A stretch of DNA of 64,000 nt from Butyrivibrio sp. NC3005 (GCF_000424545.1 NZ_AUKC01000007.1:62001-126000); one strand, 5' to 3'; shown: positions 8,513 through 16,399, counted from the first letter of the stretch. Made by a program: numbers and translations. Notes: generated from the letters alone by a model not told the origin.

Positions 8513-8561
8513 GTGGAGAAGTAGTTACTTATCCACATCCGCACTACGCATCCTTGCGTAG
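8513..8561 (-). promoter_or_regulatory. Structured leader with CsrA-type binding hairpin
   Basis: On the minus-strand RNA, CUACGCA-AGGA-UGCGUAG forms a 7 bp hairpin with AGGA in the loop (8544-8561). The core CAAGGAUG matches the CsrA consensus (ACARGGAUGU) in a loop context. A second hairpin, GUGGA-U-AAGUA-AC-UACUU-C-UCCAC, follows at 8513-8536, and the SD itself (8464-8468) supplies another GGA. Upstream, GCCGATGC (8573-8580, minus strand) resembles a sigma-28 -10 element, though no good -35 was found. If it is real, the hairpin would lie at the very 5' end of the transcript. Confidence 0.6.
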
Positions 8562-8664
8562 ACTACTGTTGGGCATCGGCAATCGATATTATCTTGAAAA
8601 TATATTATCACATTAACGATATAATATCAATGTTTTTAGTAAAAATATGATAATTAAAAAACAA

Positions 8665-8695
8665 TAAAAAAGGATACCGCCATAAAGCGATACCC
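8665..8695 (-). terminator. Terminator of the phosphoribosyltransferase gene
   Basis: Read on the minus strand, GGGTATCGC and GCGGTATCC form a stem with a short TTTAT-type loop, followed by TTTTTT. It lies 19 bp past the stop at 8714. Confidence 0.85.
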
Positions 8696-8713
8696 TTAAG
8701 TAGTTTGATAAAA

Positions 8714-9355
8714 TTAACCAATTTCAGAATAGCCAAAACCATTACAGATAGCATCAACTTTTGCGCCTTCCTGACAAAGCTTACAGTTGTCATGACTATA
8801 GGAAGCATAATCAGGAATATCTGCCTTGGAATATAGGCTGTGAATATCATATCCGGCAACTTTGTTTCCTGCTGAAAATATTGCAGAAACACCTGAAATG
8901 AAACCACCATAGTACTTGATTCCATCTATTGCTCTGGAAACAGTTTTACCTGTAGTCATGGAAGCAAGAAGGAGAAGTACGTTCTTTTTGTCCAGCATCA
9001 TTTTCATATTGTCTCTGAATATCATCTGTCCAAGTTGATCATATTCAGGGGTAACTACGTAAATTGTTTTGTGCTGGTTCATGGACATAACACCTGCTTT
9101 GGTAAGTTCATCAGCCAAATATGCACCTATAACTTCAGTTCCATCCATGCAGATAATAGTATCTACAATTGTAGTAGCAACATAATCATGTGCAAGTGCG
9201 TGCGCAACAGCTCTTGCTTCGCTTTGACGAGTTTTCATTGTCGTCATATCGATATAATAATTGATATGTGAATTTGGTGTTACGAAATGTCCTTTGATAA
9301 CTTTGAGAGTGATGTCTGGATGCGTCTTCGAAATAATCTTTGTGTAATTCAACAT
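8714..9355 (-). CDS. Phosphoribosyltransferase-family protein (orotate PRTase-like)
   Basis: 213 residues with a type I phosphoribosyltransferase layout. A central beta-alpha fold with TIICMDGTEVIGAYLADELTK is followed by the PRPP-loop region VLLLLASMTTGKTVSRAID and then YYGGFISGVSAIFSAG. The TTGKT phosphate loop is kept, but the acidic pair usually just before it (D-D or E-D) is replaced by A-S. Catalysis may therefore be altered, or the protein may bind a nucleotide as a sensor. The C-terminus has a CxxC (NCKLCQEG). It is transcribed alone from a candidate promoter at 9423-9451 and ends at a terminator. It could be an orotate or purine PRTase relative; the substrate is unknown. Confidence 0.65.
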   Translation of the reverse strand: MLNYTKIISKTHPDITLKVIKGHFVTPNSHINYYIDMTTMKTRQSEARAVAHALAHDYVATTIVDTIICMDGTEVIGAYLADELTKAGVMSMNQHKTIYVVTPEYDQLGQMIFRDNMKMMLDKKNVLLLLASMTTGKTVSRAIDGIKYYGGFISGVSAIFSAGNKVAGYDIHSLYSKADIPDYASYSHDNCKLCQEGAKVDAICNGFGYSEIG

Positions 9356-9422
9356 TTTATTTGTCTCCTATTCTGGAAATAAAATTGTTGCCACCGTTAA
9401 TGCAAAAACAAACAGTTATAAT

Positions 9423-9451
9423 AATATATTAACTCATTAACGCTTTTACAA
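9423..9451 (-). promoter_or_regulatory. Sigma-A-type promoter for the phosphoribosyltransferase gene
   Basis: On the minus strand: TTGTAA (9446-9451), 17 bp spacer, TATATT (9423-9428), about 67 bp before the ATG at 9355. Confidence 0.55.
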
Positions 9452-9504
9452 CAATATTTTTTTGAAAAATAGGGTATACTAAATGTAGAGAAAGTGGCAA
9501 AAAC

Positions 9505-9705
9505 TATACTTTATTGTTTCTATAATAGTCCGTTTTACTGTTTGTATATTTCGTCGCAGACACGCTTTCGCTTGATTATAAACGTAGTGGTACGTAATGC
9601 GCTAAAAAACAGCGCACAAGTACCAACGTTTATAAACAGTTCTGCTCATGAAATATTACAAGCCAGTAAAACTAATCTACTAAGTATTCAAAACAATAAA
9701 GTATA
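9505..9705 (+). repeat. R1 structured repeat, copy b (candidate ncRNA)
   Basis: 201 bp, the compact form of the element at 4199-4482. The terminal stem pairs TATACTTTATTGTTT (9505-9519) with AAACAATAAAGTATA (9691-9705). Relative to copy a, GG on the left arm became CT and CC on the right arm became AG, so pairing is kept by double changes. The interior is almost identical to copy a but lacks the three-hairpin insertion. GTTTTACTG/CAGTAAAAC is a perfect stem here. A TATACT box at 9475-9480 lies about 25 bp upstream and could be the -10 of its own promoter, although no good -35 was seen. Confidence 0.75.
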
Positions 9706-9727
9706 ACTTTTTTGTCAACTTCATTCA

Positions 9728-9815
9728 GAAACTCGCATTTACTGCGAGTTTCGTGAGAACAAAAGTCAAGTGGCAAACTGGTCCAAGGCGACGCCTTTTT
9801 TAATGGCCAGTTTGC
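9728..9815 (+). terminator. Hairpin cluster with nested terminator after R1b
   Basis: GAAACTCGC/GCGAGTTTC (9728-9752) is a 9 bp hairpin. GCAAACTGGTCC pairs with GGCCAGTTTGC (9773-9815) around an inner AAGGC-GAC-GCCTT stem followed by TTTTTTAA (9785-9802), which by itself looks like a Rho-independent terminator. This may end an R1b transcript before the next gene. The gap 9356-9876 is therefore filled by promoter, R1b, these hairpins and R3a. Confidence 0.5.
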
Positions 9816-9846
9816 GTAGTTTTTGGAACGCAGTGACAAAAATCTA
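9813..9846 (+). repeat. R3 short repeat, copy a
   Basis: A 34 bp block starting TGCGTAGTTTTTGGAA and ending AAAAATCTA, matching 16366-16399 at about 26 of 34 positions with equal length. TTTTTG/CAAAAA can pair. Both copies sit 25-35 bp upstream of a start codon. Confidence 0.4.
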
Positions 9847-9876
9847 TAGTTTTTGATGAATAATGTGGAGGAAAAA

Positions 9877-11334
9877 ATGAATGTAAAGTCAGATATTGAT
9901 AAAATCCTTGAAGAAGCATCTTATTATGAGTCGATTTTTGACACTGTGAATGAGAAAAAGGCGATTAATAGGGGGCTTTTAACATCGATTGATAATTACG
10001 AATTTTATTATATGTATGGACTTATGGAGGAGGTATTTAACTGTAATACGGCTTTCTTGTGCTTTGAGCATGCTCTTTTTTTGTGTGACAACGAGGATGA
10101 TTATCGAATAATAGAGCAGGAAAAAAATAAGATGGAAAAGGAACCGGGATTTTGCGTTCACGGGACGTCCATTATTATCCTGTCTTATAATAATCTTGAT
10201 ATCATGAAAGAAAATCTCGAGGCAATTTATAGGTTCGCTAATATTGGCGGTTCTAATAGTGAAGTTATTGTAGTGGATAATAAGTCTACTGACGAGGTTA
10301 CAGAATTTCTTTCGGTGCAAGATGATATTAAGTTTATTAAAAATGATGAAAATATGGGTTTTTCTTATGGTTGTAACCAGGGATTTAATATTGCCAAAAA
10401 AGAGAATGATATTTTACTTTTAAACAATGATGCTGTGCTTATGCCTAATTCGTTATTTTTTCTTAGAATGGCTTTATATGAATCACCTGAGATTGGGGCA
10501 AGTGGAGCTGTGTCTAATAATGCTCTTTTACAGATTGTTTCAGAGAAACTACAGGAAGATTTATCAGTAAGAAATAATCCTGATATTTCGATGCGTATTA
10601 AAAAGGCTATAGAAAAGAGTTGTAAGATAAATCTTTTTATAGATAGGGCTCTAGAAGATAGAACAAGGCTTACTGGATTTTGCGTACTTATAAAAAGAAT
10701 AGCTGCGGATATTGTGTCAATAAATAAGAAAGCAGACAATAGCGAATTGTTAGATGAATATTTTTCTCCTGCATATTTTGAAGACGATGATCTTGGGATT
10801 AGATTAGCAAAAGCTGGTTTTAGACTGGTTTTGTGTCACAATGCTTTTGTCTATCACGTTGGAGGAGAAAATGATGGTAAGTCTTTTGATAACAGTCAAA
10901 AGAAAAAGGATAATTCAGTAAGTCTAATAGAGATAGGTAGAGAAAAATTCCAGAAGAAATGGGGATTTGATATATGGTCTTATATATCTTTTGATGAGAA
11001 TATGCTGGAAAAGCTTTCTGGAATGTATCTGGAGACGGATTCTTTTACTCTTCTTGAGATAGGGTGCGGAATGGGGGCTTTTCTATCAGCAGTAGCCTAT
11101 AGATTCCCTAATGCAAAAGTATTCGGAGTAGAGAATTTTGCACTTGTAGCTGGTATTGGTAAAAGAATGGGGAATATTACTTCTTGCAATATAGAAAAAG
11201 GTGAGTGGGATTATCCAGAGAACTTTTTTGATGTTATATTTGTTCATGATAGTATTCAAAACACAGAAAATCCTAAGGCATTTGAAGAAAAAATAAAAAA
11301 ATATTTGAAAGATGGCGGAGAGATTTTTTACTAA
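9877..11334 (+). CDS. GT2 glycosyltransferase fused to a methyltransferase-like domain, C-terminus possibly truncated
   Basis: 485 residues. Residues about 90-330 form a GT2 domain: SIIILSYNNLDIMKENLEAI, EVIVVDNKSTDEV, NMGFSYGCNQGFNIA, LLLNNDAVLMP (DxD-like NND), then FEDDDLGIRLAKAGF and a VYHVGGEN metal-site histidine. Residues about 385-485 look like a Rossmann methyltransferase (LLEIGCGMGAFLSAVAYRFP, DVIFVHDSIQN). The domain stops at KYLKDGGEIFY, about where such domains normally continue, and the next base begins a reversed epimerase fragment, so the end was probably lost by recombination. The start is the ATG after GGAGG (9867-9871); a TTG 24 bp upstream is less likely. Confidence 0.75.
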   Translation: MNVKSDIDKILEEASYYESIFDTVNEKKAINRGLLTSIDNYEFYYMYGLMEEVFNCNTAFLCFEHALFLCDNEDDYRIIEQEKNKMEKEPGFCVHGTSIIILSYNNLDIMKENLEAIYRFANIGGSNSEVIVVDNKSTDEVTEFLSVQDDIKFIKNDENMGFSYGCNQGFNIAKKENDILLLNNDAVLMPNSLFFLRMALYESPEIGASGAVSNNALLQIVSEKLQEDLSVRNNPDISMRIKKAIEKSCKINLFIDRALEDRTRLTGFCVLIKRIAADIVSINKKADNSELLDEYFSPAYFEDDDLGIRLAKAGFRLVLCHNAFVYHVGGENDGKSFDNSQKKKDNSVSLIEIGREKFQKKWGFDIWSYISFDENMLEKLSGMYLETDSFTLLEIGCGMGAFLSAVAYRFPNAKVFGVENFALVAGIGKRMGNITSCNIEKGEWDYPENFFDVIFVHDSIQNTENPKAFEEKIKKYLKDGGEIFY

Positions 11335-11376
11335 GACTGCAGTACCACCAACTATTACATAAACTCTTTCAATCAT
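11335..11376 (-). pseudogene. 5' remnant of an NAD-dependent epimerase gene
   Basis: On the minus strand, AACAGGAGTGCTTATG is followed by codons for MIERVYVIVGGTAV and then abuts the stop of the preceding plus-strand gene. Both the leader and the first codons resemble the intact epimerase start at 12765 (MNERVCVIVSGAAG, with AACAGGAGTATTTATG), at roughly 80% nucleotide identity over about 70 bp. It is a decapitated paralog that marks a rearrangement junction at 11334/11335. Confidence 0.65.
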
Positions 11377-11470
11377 AAGCACTCCTGTTATATAATAATT
11401 ATAGAATAACGATAAATTGCCCTGTGAAAGCAATTTAAATTACTGATGTACTAAGGGAGAACATGCTTAC

Positions 11471-12544
11471 ATGTCAAATAAAGTATCCATCTGTATTATT
11501 GCAAAAAACGAAGAAAAAAACATACAAAAATGTCTTCGTGCCATAACTCCACTCCAATGCGAGATCATCTTGACAGATACTGGTTCAACAGATAAAACAG
11601 TTGAAATAGCAAGTCAATATACAGATCATATCTATCATTTTGATTGGTGTGATGACTTTTCAGCAGCTAGAAATTTCTGTGTCTCCCGAGCTTCAAATGA
11701 CTGGATACTTCAGGTTGATTGTGATGAATATCTTGTTCTTGCCAACCTGATTAGACTAAGAGAAGTCATAAAGGATCACCCAAAAGAAATTGGACTTATA
11801 AATCGTATTAGTCCATATCCTGGAAATGATGTCCAGCAAAAAAAACACGAATTTCTTGCTCGACTTTATGACAGAAATTATTATTCCTATCAAGGAAATG
11901 TACAAGAACATATTGAAGCTTTCGATAAATCAACAGTTCCAACAACAAACGATAATTTAAACTATTTTGAAGTGCCATTGACGTTTTATCACGATGGATT
12001 TAAAAACACAGGTATGCGTAAGCAAAAAGCTGAAAGAGATTTAACACTCTTGCAGGAAAGTTTGAGTATCGAAGGACCTTCGCCATATATTTATTTTCAA
12101 ATGGGAAAATGCTACGTAGCTATGAATGATCCGGCACTTGCGGCACACTATTTTGACCTGGGGTTATCAATGAATGTTAACCCGTCGCATACCTATGTAC
12201 ATGAGATGGTTGAAAGCTATGGATTTTGTCTCCTCGATTTAAAACAATACGATAAAGCTCTTTCGCTTGAAAATCTGTACGATATATATAATAACAGAGC
12301 AGATTTTGTATTCCTCATGGGTTTAATCTATATGAATAATGCCCGTTTTCAGGAAGCTATCAAACAATTCGAAAAAGCTACTAAGATGAACAATTATTCA
12401 ATTGATGGTGTAAACAGTTACGCAGCTAATTACAATATAGGGCTTATATATGAAAGTATGAATGAGCCTCAAAAAGCAATTGAGTACTATACAAAATGCG
12501 GTAATTATCCTCCTGCTATAAAAAGAATCTCTGTGATTCGATGA
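11471..12544 (+). CDS. GT2 glycosyltransferase with C-terminal TPR repeats
   Basis: 357 residues. The N-terminal GT2 domain is of the SunS/WcaA-like type: VSICIIAKNEEKNIQKCLRA, EIILTDTGSTDKTVEIAS, WCDDFSAARNF, WILQVDCDEYL. The C-terminal third contains TPR helices (YIYFQMGKCYVAMNDPALAAHYF, FLMGLIYMNNARFQEAIKQF, NIGLIYESMNEPQKAIEYY). Such enzymes usually glycosylate proteins or peptides. The coding strand is more A/C-rich than its neighbours, and the gene lies between an epimerase remnant and a strong terminator, so it looks inserted or inverted. The SD (GGGAG) is rather far from the ATG. Confidence 0.8.
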   Translation: MSNKVSICIIAKNEEKNIQKCLRAITPLQCEIILTDTGSTDKTVEIASQYTDHIYHFDWCDDFSAARNFCVSRASNDWILQVDCDEYLVLANLIRLREVIKDHPKEIGLINRISPYPGNDVQQKKHEFLARLYDRNYYSYQGNVQEHIEAFDKSTVPTTNDNLNYFEVPLTFYHDGFKNTGMRKQKAERDLTLLQESLSIEGPSPYIYFQMGKCYVAMNDPALAAHYFDLGLSMNVNPSHTYVHEMVESYGFCLLDLKQYDKALSLENLYDIYNNRADFVFLMGLIYMNNARFQEAIKQFEKATKMNNYSIDGVNSYAANYNIGLIYESMNEPQKAIEYYTKCGNYPPAIKRISVIR

Positions 12545-12582
12545 AAATGTGGATTTGGACATGATGTCCAAATCCACATTTT
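12544..12582. terminator. Strong 18 bp hairpin terminator
   Basis: AAAATGTGGATTTGGACA and its exact complement flank a TGA loop, immediately after the stop codon. A and T tracts make it usable in both directions. Confidence 0.85.
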
Positions 12583-12764
12583 AAATAACAAATCTTTTGT
12601 GATAAAACAAATTCACTGAAAAAATATTTCGAGAATGCCTATACTTTAGAATATATAAAGAAATTAGAAAAAATGTATACTAGTATAAGTGAGAATTTTT
12701 GGATAAAGAGTATCAGATGTTAAAATAGATTAATTATTCTATTATTAAAATAACAGGAGTATTT

Positions 12765-13709
12765 ATGAATGAAAGAGTTTGTGTAATAGTTAGTGGCGCA
12801 GCGGGTTTTTTGGGGATTAATCTTGTGAAAGAATTATTGGAAAATGGTTATGAAGTTTTTGCGCAGGTTAGGCCGTTTTCTGCGCATAATAAAAGATTAG
12901 AAGATATTGAGTCTGAAAATCTTCATATCTTTCCTTTGGAGATGAATGAGTTTTCAAGGCTGCCAGAAGAGATATCAGAAAGGTTTCCTGAAATTTTTGA
13001 TGAAGATATTAGGTTTAAGGCCTTTTTCCATTTAATGTGGGGGGGAGAAAGAAATGATTTTGAAAAACAGAAAATAAATATAGAAGAAACTCTTACTGCA
13101 ATAAATATTTGCAAAGAGCTTCAGGTTGATAGATTCATTGCAACTGGTTCACAGGCAGAATATGGATATTTTTATAAAATTCAGAAAGAAGACTGTATGC
13201 CAAGGCCTGAGAATGCTTATGGGAGTTGCAAAACAAGTGCTATGTATCTTTCAAGAGAGCTTGCAAGGCAGTATGGAATTGAGTGGATCTGGACTAGAAT
13301 TTTCAGTCTTATAGGTAGTTTCGAACCTGATGGAAGAATGTTTCCTATGCTTATAGACAATCTTTTGTCTGGGAAAGAAATAAATCTTTCTTCAGGAAAA
13401 CAGATGTGGAACTATCTTGACGCAAAAGATGCAGCTAGAGCGCTTAGGCTGTTGTGCGAAAAAGGAAAAGATGGTGAAATTTACAATGTTGCAGGAAATG
13501 TTTCTATGCCGCTTATGAACTATGTGAAGATGGCAGAAATCTATATTTCTCAAAAAAATGGAAAAAAGGGCAGGATAAACTTTGGAGATGATGCCAATCC
13601 TTTTGTAAATCTAGTTCCTGATATTTCAAAGCTTGTGAATGATACAGGTTTTGAACAAGAAGTAAGCTTTGAAGAAAGTATTGAAAATCATTTGAAATTT
13701 AGAGATTAA
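12765..13709 (+). CDS. NAD-dependent epimerase/dehydratase (extended SDR)
   Basis: 314 residues. The Rossmann motif reads VIVSGAAGFLGINLVKEL (the usual GxxGxxG as SGAAGFLG, about residues 9-16). The catalytic tyrosine is in ENAYGSCKTSAMYLSRELA (YxxxK as YGSCK), preceded by FIATGSQAEYGYF. LIGSFEPDGRMFP and WNYLDAKDAARALRLL are typical of nucleotide-sugar reductases and epimerases. It may act on a CDP- or dTDP-4-keto-6-deoxysugar; the substrate cannot be read from sequence. AGGAG precedes the ATG. The next gene begins 13 bp after its stop, suggesting one operon. A broken paralog lies at 11335-11376. Confidence 0.85.
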   Translation: MNERVCVIVSGAAGFLGINLVKELLENGYEVFAQVRPFSAHNKRLEDIESENLHIFPLEMNEFSRLPEEISERFPEIFDEDIRFKAFFHLMWGGERNDFEKQKINIEETLTAINICKELQVDRFIATGSQAEYGYFYKIQKEDCMPRPENAYGSCKTSAMYLSRELARQYGIEWIWTRIFSLIGSFEPDGRMFPMLIDNLLSGKEINLSSGKQMWNYLDAKDAARALRLLCEKGKDGEIYNVAGNVSMPLMNYVKMAEIYISQKNGKKGRINFGDDANPFVNLVPDISKLVNDTGFEQEVSFEESIENHLKFRD

Positions 13710-13722
13710 AGAAGGAAAAATT

Positions 13723-15474
13723 ATGTGTTCATTATTGTTGGAAACTTTTATTAGCGGATGGGCGTTATCCCTTGTTCTGTTTGTAGGAATGAGGAATATT
13801 TGGGAAGTTGCTATATTTGGATTTGTATATGCTTTTTTTAGGTGGAATAAAAAAGAAAACAGGACAAAGCTTTCTGATTCTAGAATAAAGCTAAGAAGAC
13901 TGTTTGCGGCTGTTTTCAGTATTATGGTCCTTTTGGGAGGCTTTGAATCATATGTAAGTCGTTATAGTAACAAAGCATTCAGGATTATCATATGTATTTT
14001 AATTGCAGGTGGCATGCTTATTTTCTTTGAGAATACGCTTCTTTTTATAGAGAGTGAACTTATTTATAAGAAGAGAATTTCCGGCATATTTGAAAAAAAT
14101 TCTGACAGCGATAATAAGTGCGAAAAGAAGCTGTTTTTTATCTATTTTGCAGTGATTTTACTTGCATATATTCCTTATTTTCTGTATGAATATCCGGGAA
14201 TAATATCTCCTGATGGTATTAATCAGTTCTATCAGGTGGTTGGAATATCAAGATGGTCTAATCATCATCCAATTGCACATACGCTTTGCATTGCATTTTT
14301 TACAAAAATAGGAAGCTTTTTTTCTGATGATATAAATGTGGCATTTTCGTTTTATACAGCTTTCCAGATGGTATTTCTTGCATTGTCAGAAGCCTTTTTG
14401 TGTGTGACACTTATTAGACTTGGAGTGAAGAAAAAACTTTGCCATGTAATTACTTTTTTGTATGCATTTATACCGTTTAATGGTGTATTTTCTGTGTATA
14501 TAACCAAGGATACAATGTTTTCAGCGATTACTATGATGCTATTGTCTGTTTTGGCGAGAATAATAATCGAAGAAAAAAATAATAAAAATTCAAAAAAACT
14601 ATGGATTTTTTTCACGTTTTTGTGTATTCTATTTTCTTTGTTTAGAAGTAATGGTTATTATGCATATATTATTTTTGTGCCTTTTCTTATATATAGATTT
14701 AGAAGTAGAAAAGTAGTTTTTTTGAGTGTGCTTGCAGCTTTATTTATAAGTACATTCACAAAAGTATTCATTATGGACAAGATGAATGTTATTCAGCCTG
14801 ATTTTGTAGAATCTTGCTGTGTTCCGCTCCAACAGATTGGAAGAACGATTACAAATGGGCATGAGCTTGATAATCGTGATAGAGAACTTCTTGAAAAAAT
14901 CATGAATCTTGATGGAGTTCCTGTTATGTATAGGAAAGATCTTGCTGATGGTATGAAGGAATTGGTAAGAGCAGGGAATGAAGATTATCTTATAAATCAC
15001 AAAAAAGATTATTTTGAATTGTGGCTTAGGCTTGGGGTAAAGCATCCTGGTTCTTATCTTCAGGCTTTTGTCGATTTAACAAAGGGAATTTGGTTCTATG
15101 ATCAGGACTATGAAGTTGGTACTATTGAAGGTGTTATTGCAAATGAAGCTGGATTGTATAGAAAACCTTTGATTTCAGGAAAAGTTGTAGTAAAAACACA
15201 TGAGCTTATGCTTAAGTTTGGAGATTTTATTCCTTTGTATAGCCTGCTTTTTTCTATGTGTACCTATACCTGGGGGGTGCTTGTTCTACTTTATTTGATG
15301 CTTTCTAATAGAGAGTTTAGAGGAAATATTATTGTAATACTTCTTCCTTTTATGATAATAGCAACGCTTCTGATAGCGACTCCTATATCAACAGAATTTA
15401 GATATATGCTGCCTATAGTTATGACGACACCTGTTTTCGTAATAACGTTTCTAGAAACACGCAAAGTTGCCTAA
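13723..15474 (+). CDS. Large polytopic membrane protein, GT-C-like (DUF6020-like)
   Basis: 583 residues with about a dozen hydrophobic segments. After the fourth to fifth segment there is a conserved-looking loop, YEYPGIISPDGINQFYQVVG followed by SNHHPIAHT, of the kind seen in lipid-linked-sugar glycosyltransferases of GT-C fold, where an Asp in the first outer loop is catalytic. A soluble part (about residues 370-480) lies before the last helices. Membership of the DUF6020 group is my recollection, not a search result. It probably transfers or polymerises a sugar outside the membrane. It is co-transcribed with the epimerase (13 bp gap, AAGGAA SD). Confidence 0.6.
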   Translation: MCSLLLETFISGWALSLVLFVGMRNIWEVAIFGFVYAFFRWNKKENRTKLSDSRIKLRRLFAAVFSIMVLLGGFESYVSRYSNKAFRIIICILIAGGMLIFFENTLLFIESELIYKKRISGIFEKNSDSDNKCEKKLFFIYFAVILLAYIPYFLYEYPGIISPDGINQFYQVVGISRWSNHHPIAHTLCIAFFTKIGSFFSDDINVAFSFYTAFQMVFLALSEAFLCVTLIRLGVKKKLCHVITFLYAFIPFNGVFSVYITKDTMFSAITMMLLSVLARIIIEEKNNKNSKKLWIFFTFLCILFSLFRSNGYYAYIIFVPFLIYRFRSRKVVFLSVLAALFISTFTKVFIMDKMNVIQPDFVESCCVPLQQIGRTITNGHELDNRDRELLEKIMNLDGVPVMYRKDLADGMKELVRAGNEDYLINHKKDYFELWLRLGVKHPGSYLQAFVDLTKGIWFYDQDYEVGTIEGVIANEAGLYRKPLISGKVVVKTHELMLKFGDFIPLYSLLFSMCTYTWGVLVLLYLMLSNREFRGNIIVILLPFMIIATLLIATPISTEFRYMLPIVMTTPVFVITFLETRKVA

Positions 15475-15853
15475 AAGAAATGCTTGTTAAAATGTTACAA
15501 AATTTTTTTGGTAAAAAAGTGTATTTTGTGTATAAAACTTATAAAAAGGCTAAAAAGGCTTATTTTGCGGCTATGTTATGAAACCGCATTATTTGGGCAT
15601 TTTTATAAAATTCATAAAAAAGCGTATAATAATTCTACATCGTTTCACAGAAATTTTACACATTTTGGGGTTGTCGAAAAAAAGTTTATGCATTATACTT
15701 TGTTACTGATGTGCGTAGAAAACGCAGAATTAAGTTAAGTCAGACAACAATTTTGATTTATTTCACGATTATTGCCAGATATATTTTTAAATATTCAATT
15801 AAGCAGTATGAATATAATAAAGCATTTTGTTTTAGTTTTAGGAGGAAAGCATC
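15475..15853 (+). promoter_or_regulatory. Gap with a sigma-A promoter for the XRE regulator
   Basis: A 379 bp non-coding stretch. It holds TTGTCG (15671-15676), 17 bp, TATACT (15694-15699), giving an estimated 5' leader of about 150 nt before the XRE gene. A weak TGCGG/CCGCA hairpin lies further upstream, near 15566. An 84-codon open frame at 15484-15738 has no RBS and a low-complexity Lys/Ile/Leu composition, so it is not called. Confidence 0.6.
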
Positions 15854-16189
15854 ATGACAAAGGCAGAAATATTAAAGAAAGAGATTCTAGCACAGTATAA
15901 GAGCGTAAGACAGTTTGCAATTGATATGTCTATTCCATATAGTACACTTGTAACTGCTTTGGATCGTGGAATTGAAGGAATGGCTTATGGTACAGTTATT
16001 CGTATGTGTGATAAACTCAACCTCAATCCTATTGATTTCACACCACTTGAAGGATCAAAGGATCTTGGCAACATGATTATTGAGAATCGTGTGATGCAGC
16101 AGTATATTAAGCTTAACAAGCCTGGTCGTAAGAAGATTCTTGAAATGATGAGTGATTTTTCTGAGCTTGAGAAATATCAGGCAGATTGA
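15854..16189 (+). CDS. XRE-family helix-turn-helix regulator
   Basis: 111 residues. The N-terminal 60 form a Cro/CI-type HTH: ILAQYKSVRQFAIDMSIPYS (helices 1-2), TLVTALDRGIEGMAYGTVIR (recognition region), MCDKLNLNPIDF. The C-terminal half is helical (NKPGRKKILEMMSDFSELEKY), a pattern seen in small Lachnospiraceae regulators. RBS AGGAGG with good spacing. It is monocistronic, with its own promoter and a strong terminator at 16247-16297. It may control the surrounding glycan genes; nothing in the sequence shows the operator. Confidence 0.85.
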   Translation: MTKAEILKKEILAQYKSVRQFAIDMSIPYSTLVTALDRGIEGMAYGTVIRMCDKLNLNPIDFTPLEGSKDLGNMIIENRVMQQYIKLNKPGRKKILEMMSDFSELEKYQAD

Positions 16190-16246
16190 TTATCATATTA
16201 AGATTAAATGTGAATATGATCATGTTTAGAATATGAGTAGTAGAAG

Positions 16247-16297
16247 CCTCTATATATTAAACTGTTTATGAGTTTAATATATAGGGGTTTTTATTTT
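16247..16297 (+). terminator. Terminator after the XRE regulator
   Basis: CCTCTATATATTAAACT and AGTTTAATATATAGGGG form a 17 bp stem with a GTTTATG loop, followed by TTTTTATTTT. Confidence 0.9.
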
Positions 16298-16365
16298 GGT
16301 TTCTTACGAAACTCGTACTATATAAATACTATCTTATATGTTATGATACATTTAGTTAAGAGTAC

Positions 16366-16399
16366 TGCGTGGTTTTTGGAATTAGTTTCCAAAAATCTA
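16366..16399 (+). repeat. R3 short repeat, copy b
   Basis: Same 34 bp format as 9813-9846. Here the middle extends the stem: TTTTTGGAA with TTTCCAAAAA around a TTAG-type loop. It lies 32 bp upstream of the ThDP enzyme start, so it could be a leader hairpin of that gene. Confidence 0.4.

Noticed and set aside
4199-9705. R1 as a transposon-derived MITE
   Set aside because: The terminal inverted repeats differ between copies but stay paired within each copy, there is no evident target-site duplication, and internal stems are conserved; a structured RNA explains this better. Not fully excluded.
9494-9706. Open frame of 70 codons across R1b
   Set aside because: It is only the translation of the structured repeat; the corresponding bases in R1a are interrupted by the hairpin insertion, so no protein is conserved.
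15484-15738. Open frame of 84 codons after the large membrane protein
   Set aside because: No ribosome binding site, low-complexity Lys/Ile/Leu content and a strong promoter (15671-15699) inside it; treated as non-coding.
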